Shown here: positions 40,916-49,453 of the stretch, piece by piece
Layout: each line of letters opens with the position of its first letter
Position numbering within the stretch: position 1 is the stretch's first letter
Origin: Ignavibacteria bacterium
GTDB taxonomy: Bacteria; Bacteroidota; Ignavibacteria; Tepidaquicellales; Tepidaquicellaceae
DNA length: 64,000 bases
Direction: 5' to 3'
NCBI GenBank assembly: GCA_016709315.1
Contig: JADJMZ010000006.1
Coordinates: 248,001-312,000 of the forward strand
Notes under the pieces: generated by a model
Database searches by the model: none
What the model was told of the DNA's origin: nothing
Seen by the model: the letters and a program-made list of their open reading frames with translations, nothing else
Program-made: the position numbers and the translations under genes

Positions 40916-42922
40916 TTACTTTAATATGATCATGCTTTTTGTCTCAGAAAAATCACCGGCAGTAAGTTTATAAAAATAAACACCGCTTGATAATCCAGAA
41001 CCTTCAAACCTGTACTCATAATTTCCTTTAACCTTTTTCTCATTTGCAGATTCGAAGATGATTTTTCCGTTAACATCGTAAAATGTAAATTTTACATCTG
41101 ATGTTTTTGGAATGTAATATTCAATCTTAGTCGCCGGATTGAACGGGTTTGGATAATTCTGATTAAGTCTGAAACTATTTATTTCACTGCTGATATCAGA
41201 AACTTCCTGAACTGTGCTTGCAGTTTTTAATACGATCTGATTATTGGGATCAAATGCAACTGAAACCGGCTGTCTGCTGAAAGTAAAAGTGAACAATTGA
41301 TTATTTGTATTATTCATCACCTTTATCGTTGTATCGCCGCCGCCGGAAAAACTTGTTTTGATTTCTATCGGCATCTGAAAGAATGCAGGATTTGCCTGTG
41401 TCTGCTTTGCCGTAAATCTTAAATTCCAGGTTCCGTTACCGTTATTAACAATGTTATATGTATTCGAATACAAAGGATGATTTGGCTGATAGATCCACTG
41501 ATCAAAGAACCAGTTTAAATTCTGTCCTGTAACTGAATTCATTTTAGTTACAAAATCTGCTGTGACAGCATTTTTATATTTAAACTCCAAAGTATCAGTC
41601 GCATAAGATTTCAGCGCATTAAAGAATAAAGTGTCTCCGAGCGTATATCTCAGCATGTGCAATACGCAAGCTCCCTTTGCATAAGTGATTGCATAATTAA
41701 AAAGTGTATTCTGCGGCGGAGTAATTACAGCCCAGCTTGGATTGTATATTGGAATTCCGGGATTTGATCCCATATAAGAACTTGCGTTACTCGTAATAGA
41801 TGTTTTATATGAAGAATAACTTGTGGTAAATTCTTTCCATAACGCTTCGTTGTATGTGGCAAATCCTTCGTTAAGCCATATATCAGCCCAGGTGCCCGGT
41901 GAAATCAGATCCCCGAACCACTGATGAGCAAATTCGTGAGTAACTACACCCTCGTTCCAGTAATTAGGAGCAAGAATTATCATAGTTTGATTTTCCATTC
42001 CTCCCCAAGTAAACAGATTGTTGGCAGTTGCAAATCCTACTTTTTCGAAAGGATATTCGCCGAATAAATTGGAATATCTTGTTACCATTGAAGGCATTTT
42101 CGATTTTATGTTTGCAAGTCCTGTTTCACCTGCGTTCCAGTAAAATCTCATTTGTATGCTGTCATTGGGATTTGAAATTTTTTTCCAGTACATCACGTCA
42201 AGATTGTAGTTTACTTTTCCAATCAGTGTCGTAAGATATGTAGTAACAACGTTCCTGTTGTTGCAGTGATAATAAATCGTATCACCCGTTCTTGTCGAAT
42301 CAGCAAGACTTCCGTTTGCTCCAAGCACAACTGATGAAGGAACTTTAACAATCAGGTCTGTCAATGCTTTGTCGGACGGCTTGTCCCAGCAGGGAAACCA
42401 GTTTCTTGCGCCTTCCGGCTCTGCATCAGTAAAAACCATTCCGTTGGAAGCGTAAAATCCTTTATCTGTTACATTGTTGTGTCTGTAATAAACTTTAATT
42501 CTGAATGTCTCAGAAGGATTATAAGTCCTGTCAAGATTTACAGTAAGTATATTTGAAGTATGTGTGAAAGTTAAACTCAAAGCGTTCAGCTTTACAGAGT
42601 CAATGACAAGGGATGTATTGACAGCATCGAGCTTTATCTGGTTAATCACTGAATCTGCTCTTGCATATATCTCATTGCTGGCTTTAAATGATTTAGGGTA
42701 AGGTGAAATAAAGCAATTGTAAATATCAAGATTCAGTTTGTACTCCAGAACATCATAAGTATGCCTTGGCGAATTCTGAGAGTCAAAATTATTGATCTCA
42801 GAGTTTCTGTTTATTGAAGATTTTCTTTCCGAACAAATTTTAGAACCATCCATTATATCCTGCGAATATATATTTGCCTGAAGAAATAAAACGGAAAGTA
42901 AAATTAAGATAGGTTTTTTCAT
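40916..42922 (-). CDS. M1-family aminopeptidase with T9SS sorting domain
   Basis: A 668-residue exported zinc metallopeptidase. With the ATG at 42922 it starts with a signal peptide (MKKPILILLSVLFLQ...NIYSQ). Residues about 55-560 are the M1 peptidase: exopeptidase motif 'WGGMENQTMI' and zinc site 'HEFAHQWFGDLI' with the third ligand in 'WLNEGFATYNE' (HExxH-x18-E). The end carries a T9SS type A domain ('NYPNPFNPATKIEYYIP', 'SGVYFYKLTAGDFSE'). It should trim N-terminal residues from extracellular peptides. It lies downstream of cobO and the BFD-like gene on the same strand, but no corrinoid link is known for M1 enzymes. The longer frame to 42979 is not supported. Confidence 0.92.
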   Translation of the reverse strand: MKKPILILLSVLFLQANIYSQDIMDGSKICSERKSSINRNSEINNFDSQNSPRHTYDVLEYKLNLDIYNCFISPYPKSFKASNEIYARADSVINQIKLDAVNTSLVIDSVKLNALSLTFTHTSNILTVNLDRTYNPSETFRIKVYYRHNNVTDKGFYASNGMVFTDAEPEGARNWFPCWDKPSDKALTDLIVKVPSSVVLGANGSLADSTRTGDTIYYHCNNRNVVTTYLTTLIGKVNYNLDVMYWKKISNPNDSIQMRFYWNAGETGLANIKSKMPSMVTRYSNLFGEYPFEKVGFATANNLFTWGGMENQTMIILAPNYWNEGVVTHEFAHQWFGDLISPGTWADIWLNEGFATYNEALWKEFTTSYSSYKTSITSNASSYMGSNPGIPIYNPSWAVITPPQNTLFNYAITYAKGACVLHMLRYTLGDTLFFNALKSYATDTLEFKYKNAVTADFVTKMNSVTGQNLNWFFDQWIYQPNHPLYSNTYNIVNNGNGTWNLRFTAKQTQANPAFFQMPIEIKTSFSGGGDTTIKVMNNTNNQLFTFTFSRQPVSVAFDPNNQIVLKTASTVQEVSDISSEINSFRLNQNYPNPFNPATKIEYYIPKTSDVKFTFYDVNGKIIFESANEKKVKGNYEYRFEGSGLSSGVYFYKLTAGDFSETKSMIILK

Positions 42923-43003
42923 TTGATTGATTTTTAAATTGTATACCAAGTTAAACATATTTATAAATACTATAAACACAAAAAACAGTATTCAATAAAA
43001 GAA

Positions 43004-43213
43004 TTATTTCTCATCGTGTGATACAATCTCAAATTTTGTTTTACCTGTAGCAAGCATTTTCTTTATAAACGGTACACATAATCTGCAGTTAGTTGCTACC
43101 TGTAAAACATTTACAAGTCCTTCAATGCTTTGAATTTCATTCCTCACTGCAAATGTTTTCATTTCTTCAAACGAAATGTTATTGCATACGCATTTTGTTA
43201 CTTCGTATTTCAT
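43004..43213 (-). CDS. BFD-like [2Fe-2S] protein
   Basis: A 69-residue protein. 'KCVCNNISFEEMK' and 'ATNCRLCVPFIKKML' hold the four cysteines of the BFD/Fer2_BFD domain (C-x-C near the start, C-x2-C near the end), which bind one [2Fe-2S] cluster. Bacterioferritin-associated ferredoxin passes electrons to release iron; other BFD domains serve as redox modules. It starts 11 nt after the cobO stop, so it is co-transcribed with it. Reduction of cob(II) to cob(I)alamin is required before adenosylation, so an electron-transfer role for this protein is a plausible inference. Confidence 0.85.
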   Translation of the reverse strand: MKYEVTKCVCNNISFEEMKTFAVRNEIQSIEGLVNVLQVATNCRLCVPFIKKMLATGKTKFEIVSHDEK

Positions 43214-43224
43214 TTATTAATTGT

Positions 43225-43881
43225 TTAAAAATCAATTCCTGTCCTGATAGGAATACCTTTATCAAAATAATGTTTCACTTTTCTCATTTCAGTTACAAGG
43301 TCGGCTTTTTCTTCTAATCCTTCCCAGAGCTTGTGCCCTGTAAGTACAAATTCGAATCGCTTGTTAATTTGCCAGAGGTCTATCAGTTCTTCTATGTCTT
43401 TTTTATCCAGCAGATGATACACAACTGCTGCAATACCTTCGTCAAGTATAAGAAGATCCTGCTTTCCGTTAATTATTAGGTCTCTCGAAATCTCCAAAGC
43501 CCTTTTCGCTTCCTTAAAATCTTCATCTGAATTTTTAAATCTGAACGTACCGTCTTCATTCATTCTTTCACAACCTGTAGAAAAAAACTCAACGTCACAA
43601 CCAGATTCCTTAAGCTTTTTTAATGTATTCAGCTCTGCGTAATATTCTCTTTTACCTTCATAACCTTTATCGAACTGAACCAGCCGGACTTTTAATCCTG
43701 CTCCGAGCGCACGCATTATCAGTCCCATTACGCAAGTAGTCTTTCCCTTACCGTATCCGTAATAAATGTGAAGGCAATGTTTTTCTTCAGCGGATAAATT
43801 CTTGTAACCTTCTATAGTTTTCATGATCTTATCCTTGTATTTTGATCCGCCTGCTTTTTTTGCTTCTTCTATATTTGCCAT
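43225..43881 (-). CDS. cobO: Cob(I)yrinic acid a,c-diamide adenosyltransferase (CobO/BtuR type)
   Basis: A 218-residue P-loop enzyme. 'IYYGYGKGKTTCVMGLIMRA' holds the Walker A (G-x-G-K-G-K-T-T) typical of CobA/CobO/BtuR, and 'VRLVQFDKGYEGKREY' and 'DLLILDEGIAAVVYHLL' (Walker B-like) follow. It adds the 5'-deoxyadenosyl group to the cobalt of corrinoids. The protein has an extra N-terminal stretch of about 35 residues before the core. It sits between the BtuB-like receptor and the BFD gene in a corrinoid uptake locus, consistent with activating imported B12. No other cobalamin synthesis genes are visible, so salvage is the likely context. Confidence 0.93.
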   Translation of the reverse strand: MANIEEAKKAGGSKYKDKIMKTIEGYKNLSAEEKHCLHIYYGYGKGKTTCVMGLIMRALGAGLKVRLVQFDKGYEGKREYYAELNTLKKLKESGCDVEFFSTGCERMNEDGTFRFKNSDEDFKEAKRALEISRDLIINGKQDLLILDEGIAAVVYHLLDKKDIEELIDLWQINKRFEFVLTGHKLWEGLEEKADLVTEMRKVKHYFDKGIPIRTGIDF

Positions 43882-43965
43882 ATAAATAAATTTATTGTAT
43901 TCTTTATTTTCTTAATTATTGAATTAACTCAATTGTCAGTTTTTAAATTCTAAACTACTCAAACT

Positions 43966-43999
43966 CCCTCCTTACCAAGGAGGGGGCAGGGGGAGGTCA
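43966..43999. repeat. GC-rich hairpin related to the 32-kb tandem repeat
   Basis: CTCCCTCCTTACCAAGGAGG and GGGCAGGGGGAGGTC repeat the core hairpin CCCTCCTT...AAGGAGGG of the units at 31841-32510. It lies between the receptor stop and cobO. Confidence 0.5.
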
Positions 44000-44082
44000 A
44001 AAAAGGAGCTTACTTTTGAAATAACTTACTACTTTTTATAAAAGTTAAAACCGGGAAATAATATTCTTTTGTGAAACTTCAG

Positions 44083-46008
44083 TTAATATTCCAGACTCAC
44101 TGATGCTTTGAAGTTTCTTAATGCCATTGGATATCCTGCGATAATCTGATAATCCGTATTCAAAATATTATTTACTTCCAGTTTTATCTGAGCGCTTACT
44201 TTGTTAAAAATAAATTTGTGATATATATTGCCCTCAATCAAATCATTAGCAGGAAGAAATCCGATGTTTTCCTGATCAGTAAATCTTTTACCGGTAAAAA
44301 CATAAAATAAATTCAGCCCCGAATTAAGATAATTTAAATTCAGATTGATTTTAAAAAGATTTTTTGGAATGTAAAAAATCTGCTTGCCGGTGGTCGGATC
44401 GTTCTCATAGTCTGGCTCAGTTTTTTGTGAACTTGTAAATGAATATCTGAAATCTATTTCCGAACTAAACCTGCGTGAAAATTTTCTGTCTATCTTAATG
44501 TCCGCTGAAAATACTTTCGATTCGGAATTACTTAGGTTTTGAGGAGTCCAGTTTCCGTTAGAGTTGGGTGTCCATACGATTTTATTTTTTGCATTAATGT
44601 AAGTATATGTCAGCTCAATTGTGTTGGCTGAAAAATACTTAAATCCATATATCATTCCCGCATCAAAATTAAATGCAGTCTCAGGATTGAGGGCTTTGTT
44701 CCCGAGATTTTTCCAGTACAATTCATTGAATGTCGGAGATGCAAAGCTGTTGCCCGAACTTGCTTTGAAGTTCAGATTAACATCTCTTACAGGTCTGTAA
44801 TTCATTCCGAGTTTTCCCGATACGACGCTTCTCTTAATATCTGAAATGTAGTCGTATCTTGCCGAAGGAAATAATTTAATTTTTCTGTTAACATTAAATT
44901 CAGAAACTAAAAATAATCCGTATTGAATTCTTTTTACATTGTCTTCAAGTTCATTGCTTTTTAAAGCTGAGTAACTGAGATCATATCCTGAAATCAGTTC
45001 AAAATTATTTCCGGTATAATTTATCTGTGATGAATTAGATAAATATATATTCCTGTAATAGCTTTTTGCGAATGCGCCGTTTGAATATTCGGAAAAATTA
45101 TTCTGATAATTCAGATTTGTGTTTGCAAGAAGATTTCCGGAAATACCGTGTCTGAAAGAAATTATACTGCTGAAGTTATCATCTTTTTGATTTGCATCAG
45201 AAGGAGCTGAACCGGTTTCCTGACCCGGAATATTTCTTTCGGATTTTTTGTAATCAGAATACAAATTTAATTCGGAATTTTTCCCTGTCCTGTATGATGC
45301 ATTCAGCAGATAATCTGAAGCGCTGTAACCGGAGTTAAGTCTTTCTTTAAGCAGCTTGTTTACCCCGTCATTAAAATAATAACTGAAATTGTTCTCCGAT
45401 CTTTCATTTGTATAATCTAAATTTAAACTAAACCTGCTTATTTTTTTATTAAAATTCATTCGGAACAATCTTGAATTATAAGAGCCGTATTTAACTGTCA
45501 TCCCGATCACAGGTTCTTTTGAAAGATTTGTTTTGGTAATAATGTTAATGACACCGCCTATAGCTTCTGAACCGTATATCGAACTCGCTCCGTTATTCAG
45601 TATCTCTATTCTCTCAATATTATTTTTTGAAATCAATGAAAGGTCTGCCTGCGCATTCTGCGTGGAATTTATTTTGAACCCGTTCAGAAGGACAAGAGTA
45701 TGCTCCGCTCCAAGTCCGTTGAGTGAAACAGTACTCAGCGATGATGTATTTCCGTATGATTTTATAAAAACTCCTCCGGCTGTCTGAAGAACTTCTGCAA
45801 GACTCTCTCCGTTTTTATTGTTTATTTCTTTGCTTGTAATTATCCGGATCTTAGTCGGAGCAAAGAAATTATCCGTAGAGACTTTAAAACCAAATACGCT
45901 TATCTCTCCAGTCTTGTAAATTGCAGAATCACTGGACTGTGAATCTGCCCTTTGACCGAGCAATAAAAAATTTAACAAAAGAAACAATATTAATTTATGA
46001 CGCTGCAT
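44083..46008 (-). CDS. BtuB-like TonB-dependent receptor
   Basis: A 641-residue outer-membrane receptor. The ATG at 46008 (MQRHKLILFLLLNFLLLG) starts a signal peptide; the frame to 46083 crosses a low-complexity region and is not used. Plug domain at about residues 35-150 ('LAEVLQTAGGVFIKSYGN', 'SLNGLGAEHTLVLLNGFKIN', 'IERIEILNNGASSIYGSEAI', 'GGVINIITK'). The beta-barrel ends with an aromatic-tipped strand ('FKASVSLEY'). A cobalamin riboswitch and terminator precede it and cobO follows, so vitamin B12 or another corrinoid is the likely substrate. TonB/ExbBD are not in this window. Confidence 0.88.
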   Translation of the reverse strand: MQRHKLILFLLLNFLLLGQRADSQSSDSAIYKTGEISVFGFKVSTDNFFAPTKIRIITSKEINNKNGESLAEVLQTAGGVFIKSYGNTSSLSTVSLNGLGAEHTLVLLNGFKINSTQNAQADLSLISKNNIERIEILNNGASSIYGSEAIGGVINIITKTNLSKEPVIGMTVKYGSYNSRLFRMNFNKKISRFSLNLDYTNERSENNFSYYFNDGVNKLLKERLNSGYSASDYLLNASYRTGKNSELNLYSDYKKSERNIPGQETGSAPSDANQKDDNFSSIISFRHGISGNLLANTNLNYQNNFSEYSNGAFAKSYYRNIYLSNSSQINYTGNNFELISGYDLSYSALKSNELEDNVKRIQYGLFLVSEFNVNRKIKLFPSARYDYISDIKRSVVSGKLGMNYRPVRDVNLNFKASSGNSFASPTFNELYWKNLGNKALNPETAFNFDAGMIYGFKYFSANTIELTYTYINAKNKIVWTPNSNGNWTPQNLSNSESKVFSADIKIDRKFSRRFSSEIDFRYSFTSSQKTEPDYENDPTTGKQIFYIPKNLFKINLNLNYLNSGLNLFYVFTGKRFTDQENIGFLPANDLIEGNIYHKFIFNKVSAQIKLEVNNILNTDYQIIAGYPMALRNFKASVSLEY

Positions 46009-46084
46009 GAACTCTGATTGAATGTGTTCCGGCTCTTTACACGACAAAATTTTCTGGGGAGAATTTTCCGGGGGCGCCCGCATT

Positions 46085-46205
46085 TTTCCCGCATTTTAAA
46101 AAAAAAAAAGTAGGAAGGTTTGTTTGTTTTGTTTTTTGTTTTTTTTTGTTTTTTGTGGGAAAAAAATTTTTTTTTTTTGTGTGGGGCCGGTTTTAAATTT
46201 TATTA
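46085..46205. other. Low-complexity poly-A/T stretch, assembly quality doubtful
   Basis: It contains A12, T-rich runs with scattered G (TTTGTTTGTTTTGTTTTTTG), then A8-T12. It lies in the leader of the receptor gene between the terminator and the start codon. The composition is unlike anything else here and may be a poorly resolved stretch. Confidence 0.5.
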
Positions 46206-46213
46206 TAAAACAC

Positions 46214-46282
46214 AAAAAACTCCTGACTTCTTTTTATCTCTTAATGAAAAACAGATGAGTAAAAAAGAAAACAGGAGTTTCT
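46214..46282 (-). terminator. Intrinsic terminator in the leader of the BtuB-like gene
   Basis: Gene-sense AACTCCTGTTTTC (near 46268-46280) and TCAGGAGTTTTTTG (near 46213-46226) pair over ACTCCTG/CAGGAGT, and a T6 run follows. It lies about 50 nt after the riboswitch aptamer and is a likely expression platform. Confidence 0.75.
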
Positions 46283-46331
46283 TTTAAATGGTCCGTCAAT
46301 CTTTTCCCACGAAGATGAATGAAACAATATT

Positions 46332-46485
46332 CAGGCAGGTCTCCTGACTCTAAAGCAATTTCCGGATCTCCTTCCCGTATCAGATAATGTTACAGTGGAT
46401 AAACTTCCGGTCTTCTTTATTACAGTTGCGGGGACAGCTCCGGATTTATACCGGATTCCCTTTTAATGCCAAAGACTTGGCAACC
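46332..46485 (-). ncRNA. Cobalamin riboswitch (aptamer 2)
   Basis: Gene-sense order: CCAAGTCTTTGGCATTAAAA, GGGAATCCGGTATAAATCCG, GAGCTGTCCCCGCAACTGTA, the CCACTGTAAC element, ATACGGGAAGG and GAGTCAGGAGACCTGCCTGA. It has all conserved blocks of the class, including the B12 box. It is followed by ATCTTCGTGGGAAAAGATTG as in aptamer 1. It controls the BtuB-like receptor and perhaps cobO. Confidence 0.94.
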
Positions 46486-46545
46486 AAAATATTATTATAA
46501 AAAGAACTATACAAATTTAACTAAATTAATTCCAACTAACAAATT

Positions 46546-46974
46546 TCATTTTACAAACTGCTTAAATGCATTTAACTGTGTCTCTGTTTTATCAAATACA
46601 AATTCATCTTTCACAGGATTGTAAAACTTCTGAAGAATAAAACTTTTCATTACACCGCTTTCTTCATAACTCAGCAGATACAATGATGAAGATACTTTGT
46701 CAATTGTAATTTTATTGGATTTTGAAACTATTGGATATATTTGTTCTTCAAGGTAAATCTGAAGTTCTATGTCTTCATCGTCACCAATTATATCCTGTAC
46801 AAGCGAACTGCTGAATATTTCCTCCTGAGTCATTACAGAGTCAGTTTCTGATTCTGTAATTTCATTTGTTCCTTTGTCTGATTTAGATGAGCTTTGGTCT
46901 GTCTTTGTTTCTTTATCACAGGAAATAAATACAGAACAAATTATTAATACTATTACAAGTTTACTGATCATCAT
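46546..46974 (-). CDS. Lipoprotein of unknown function
   Basis: A 142-residue lipoprotein. The start was placed at the ATG at 46974 (MMISKLVIVLIICSVFISC); the next codon is also ATG and the frame begins at 46986, so the exact start is open. The lipobox is 'VFISC'. A hydrophilic linker (about 20-50) rich in S/K/D/E precedes a small domain ('DIELQIYLEEQIYPIV', 'SSSLYLLSYEESGVMKSFIL'). No family was recognised. Its ATG is 25 nt from the stop of the PLP-dependent enzyme gene upstream, so they may be co-transcribed. Confidence 0.6.
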   Translation of the reverse strand: MMISKLVIVLIICSVFISCDKETKTDQSSSKSDKGTNEITESETDSVMTQEEIFSSSLVQDIIGDDEDIELQIYLEEQIYPIVSKSNKITIDKVSSSLYLLSYEESGVMKSFILQKFYNPVKDEFVFDKTETQLNAFKQFVK

Positions 46975-46998
46975 TTTTAAATACATTAAAAAGTGATT

Positions 46999-48192
46999 CT
47001 ATGAAATAAATCCCATTTCTTTGCCAATCTCGCCAAACACTTCAAGGATTTTATTCAACTGAACATCCTGATGAGTCGCCATGAATGAAGTTCTGAGCAT
47101 TGCCATACCTACCGGCACTCCCGGTGAAATGAATGCATTTACAAAAATACCCGCATCAAATAATTTTCTCCAGAATTTAAAAACGTATTCATCTTCTCCG
47201 AGAACAACAGGAACAATTGCAGTTCTGCTGTCTATAACCGTGAATCCCATTTCTTTAAAACCTTTTCTCATTTTTTCAGCATTTGCAATAAGTTTGTCAA
47301 TCCTTTCCGGCTCAGCAATTAAAATATCCAGAGCTGCATCTGCTGCTGCCACCGAAGCGGGAGTAGGTGAAGCAGAGAATATCAGAGCAGGGGAGTTATG
47401 CTTAAGATAATTTATCACAACTTTATCGGCTCCAACAAATCCTCCCAATGAAGCAAATGTTTTTGAAAATGTTCCCATTACCATATCCACTTCATTTACT
47501 AATCCGAATTCAGAAGGCGTACCTCTTCCTCCTTTACCAATAACTCCGGTTGAATGAGCGTCATCAATAAGAATTCTTGCGTTGTGTTTTTTACAAAGCT
47601 CTACCATCTTCGGCAAATCAACTATCTCGCCGGTGGTTGAAAATACTCCGTCTGATGCAACTAACTTTCCGGCATCTTCAGGAATGGATTTTAAAACTCT
47701 TTCCAGATCATTCATATCATTATGCTTGTATCTTTTGAATTCAGCGAATCCGCCTTTAGCCATCATATTCGCCGCTACTATACATGCATGATTATCTCTG
47801 TCAGAAATTATAAAATCTCCTTTATTAACAAGCGTAGGGATAATTCCCTGTGCAGTCTGATATCCGGTGGAAAAAAGCAAAACAGATTCTTTGCCAAGAA
47901 AATCTGCAAGTTTCTCTTCGAGTCTGATATGAAGATCAAGCGTACCGGTAAGATATCTCGAACCTGAACATCCGGTTCCGTATTTTTTTATAGCTTCAAT
48001 AGCAGCTTCTTTTACTTTTGGATGAGCGGTAAGTCCGAGATAGTTATTTGAACCTGCCATAATAATATCCCTTCCTTCGATTTTCACAACGGGTCCTTCA
48101 TTAGCTTCTATAGCTCTGAAATAAGGATACATACCTGAAGCTTTTACTTCGTCAGCTCTTGTATATTTTGTACATTTATCAAATAGATCCAT
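46999..48192 (-). CDS. spt: Serine palmitoyltransferase-like alpha-oxoamine synthase
   Basis: A 397-residue PLP enzyme of the alpha-oxoamine synthase family (with KBL, BioF, HemA). Visible residues: H in 'RDNHACIVAANM', D and H in 'ILIDDAHSTGVIG', and the PLP lysine in 'GTFSKTFASLGGFVG'. 'MAGSNNYLGLTAHPKV' and the C-terminal 'GMAMLRTSFMATH' match bacterial serine palmitoyltransferases, which condense serine and palmitoyl-CoA in the first step of sphingolipid synthesis. Glycine C-acetyltransferase is the main alternative. The ATG at 48192 is clear. A divergent extended SDR gene, which could supply the reductase step, starts 130 nt away. Confidence 0.82.
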   Translation of the reverse strand: MDLFDKCTKYTRADEVKASGMYPYFRAIEANEGPVVKIEGRDIIMAGSNNYLGLTAHPKVKEAAIEAIKKYGTGCSGSRYLTGTLDLHIRLEEKLADFLGKESVLLFSTGYQTAQGIIPTLVNKGDFIISDRDNHACIVAANMMAKGGFAEFKRYKHNDMNDLERVLKSIPEDAGKLVASDGVFSTTGEIVDLPKMVELCKKHNARILIDDAHSTGVIGKGGRGTPSEFGLVNEVDMVMGTFSKTFASLGGFVGADKVVINYLKHNSPALIFSASPTPASVAAADAALDILIAEPERIDKLIANAEKMRKGFKEMGFTVIDSRTAIVPVVLGEDEYVFKFWRKLFDAGIFVNAFISPGVPVGMAMLRTSFMATHQDVQLNKILEVFGEIGKEMGFIS

Positions 48193-48322
48193 TTATTCTC
48201 CTGAGATTGTTTTTAAAAAAATTACAAATAAGATTATCTGTAATAATTAGAAATTAGGTTAAAGTTTTAACGTGAAAATACTAATTATAATTAATAACTT
48301 CTATTTAAAATCAAAACAACTA

Positions 48323-49303
48323 TTGAAAGCATTAATAACCGGAGCTACAGGGTTTGTCGGAAGTCATCTCGCAGATAAATTAATAGAAAAGAATTACGAT
48401 GTTTATTGTCTGAAGCGTAAAACTTCTTCAACCAAATGGCTTGACGGCAAGAATGTCAAATTTGTAGAAGGAGATTTATTTTCTAATGATGCTCTGGAGA
48501 ATTGTATAAAAGATATGGACTATGTATTCCATGTTGCCGGTGTAGTTAAGTCAAAAACTAAAGAAGGTTTTTTCAAAGGAAATTATGAAGCTACAAAAAA
48601 TCTTCTTGAGATCACTGAGAAGGTAAATAAAAATATTAAAAAATTTATATTTGTATCATCACTCGCTGCTGTAGGACCGGCTTTGACTGAGACTCCCGTT
48701 GATGAAGATAAAAAACCTGAGCCGATCACTACTTACGGCATTTCCAAAATGAAAGCTGAAGAAGAAGTTATGAAATACAAAGATAAATTTCCCGTGACAA
48801 TAGTCAGACCTCCTGCAGTCTTCGGTCCGCGCGATACGGAAATACTGATTTATTTTAAAACATTTTCTTCCGGATTAAACAGTGTAATTGGCTTTGATAA
48901 AAAATATCTAAGTCTTGTCTATGTCGAAGATCTTGCTGACGGAATTATACTTGCGGCAGAAAAAGAAATTTCGAAGGGTAATGTATATTTTCTTTGTTTT
49001 GATAAGGCATATAACTGGGACGAAATAGGCGATGTAACTTCAGGGATTTTAGGAAAGAAGGCGTTTAAATTAAGACTACCGCATTCATTTGTTTATTCGG
49101 TAGGATATATTGCAGAATTATTTTCCGCTTTTTCAAAAAATCCTGCAACACTTAATATTGAAAAGTGCAAAGACATTACTCAGCTAAGATGGACTTGTTC
49201 AAATGAAAAAGCAAAAAAGGAACTTGGTTTCTTGCCAAAATATACTCTTGAAGAAAGTTTTGCAAAAACAATCCAATGGTATAAAGAGATGAAATGGATT
49301 TGA
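48323..49303 (+). CDS. Extended SDR (NAD-dependent epimerase/3-beta-HSD type), possible CerR-like reductase
   Basis: A 326-residue Rossmann protein. The TTG at 48323 starts right at the nucleotide-binding loop ('KALITGATGFVGSHLADKL'); a GTG at 48272 is the alternative and adds 17 residues. 'VFHVAGVVKS', 'FVSSLAAVGPA', the active site 'TTYGISKMKAEEE' (Y-x-x-x-K) and 'VRPPAVFGPRD' are intact. In Caulobacter an extended SDR, CerR, reduces the keto group during ceramide synthesis with Spt. The divergent position beside the Spt-like gene suggests this role, but a bCerS acyltransferase was not seen and sterol- or sugar-type substrates remain possible. Confidence 0.8.
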   Translation: MKALITGATGFVGSHLADKLIEKNYDVYCLKRKTSSTKWLDGKNVKFVEGDLFSNDALENCIKDMDYVFHVAGVVKSKTKEGFFKGNYEATKNLLEITEKVNKNIKKFIFVSSLAAVGPALTETPVDEDKKPEPITTYGISKMKAEEEVMKYKDKFPVTIVRPPAVFGPRDTEILIYFKTFSSGLNSVIGFDKKYLSLVYVEDLADGIILAAEKEISKGNVYFLCFDKAYNWDEIGDVTSGILGKKAFKLRLPHSFVYSVGYIAELFSAFSKNPATLNIEKCKDITQLRWTCSNEKAKKELGFLPKYTLEESFAKTIQWYKEMKWI

Positions 49304-49453
49304 TATTAAATCCATTGAAGAATTATATTTTCTGAAGGTAAAGGATATAAAAAATCATTTAAAAACTCATCTGAAATTTATTCGTTATTAGTTCGCAAAC
49401 AAATTTTAAAATTGCAGATCATAGCATCTTTCAAAATCTAACTAAATTTTATA

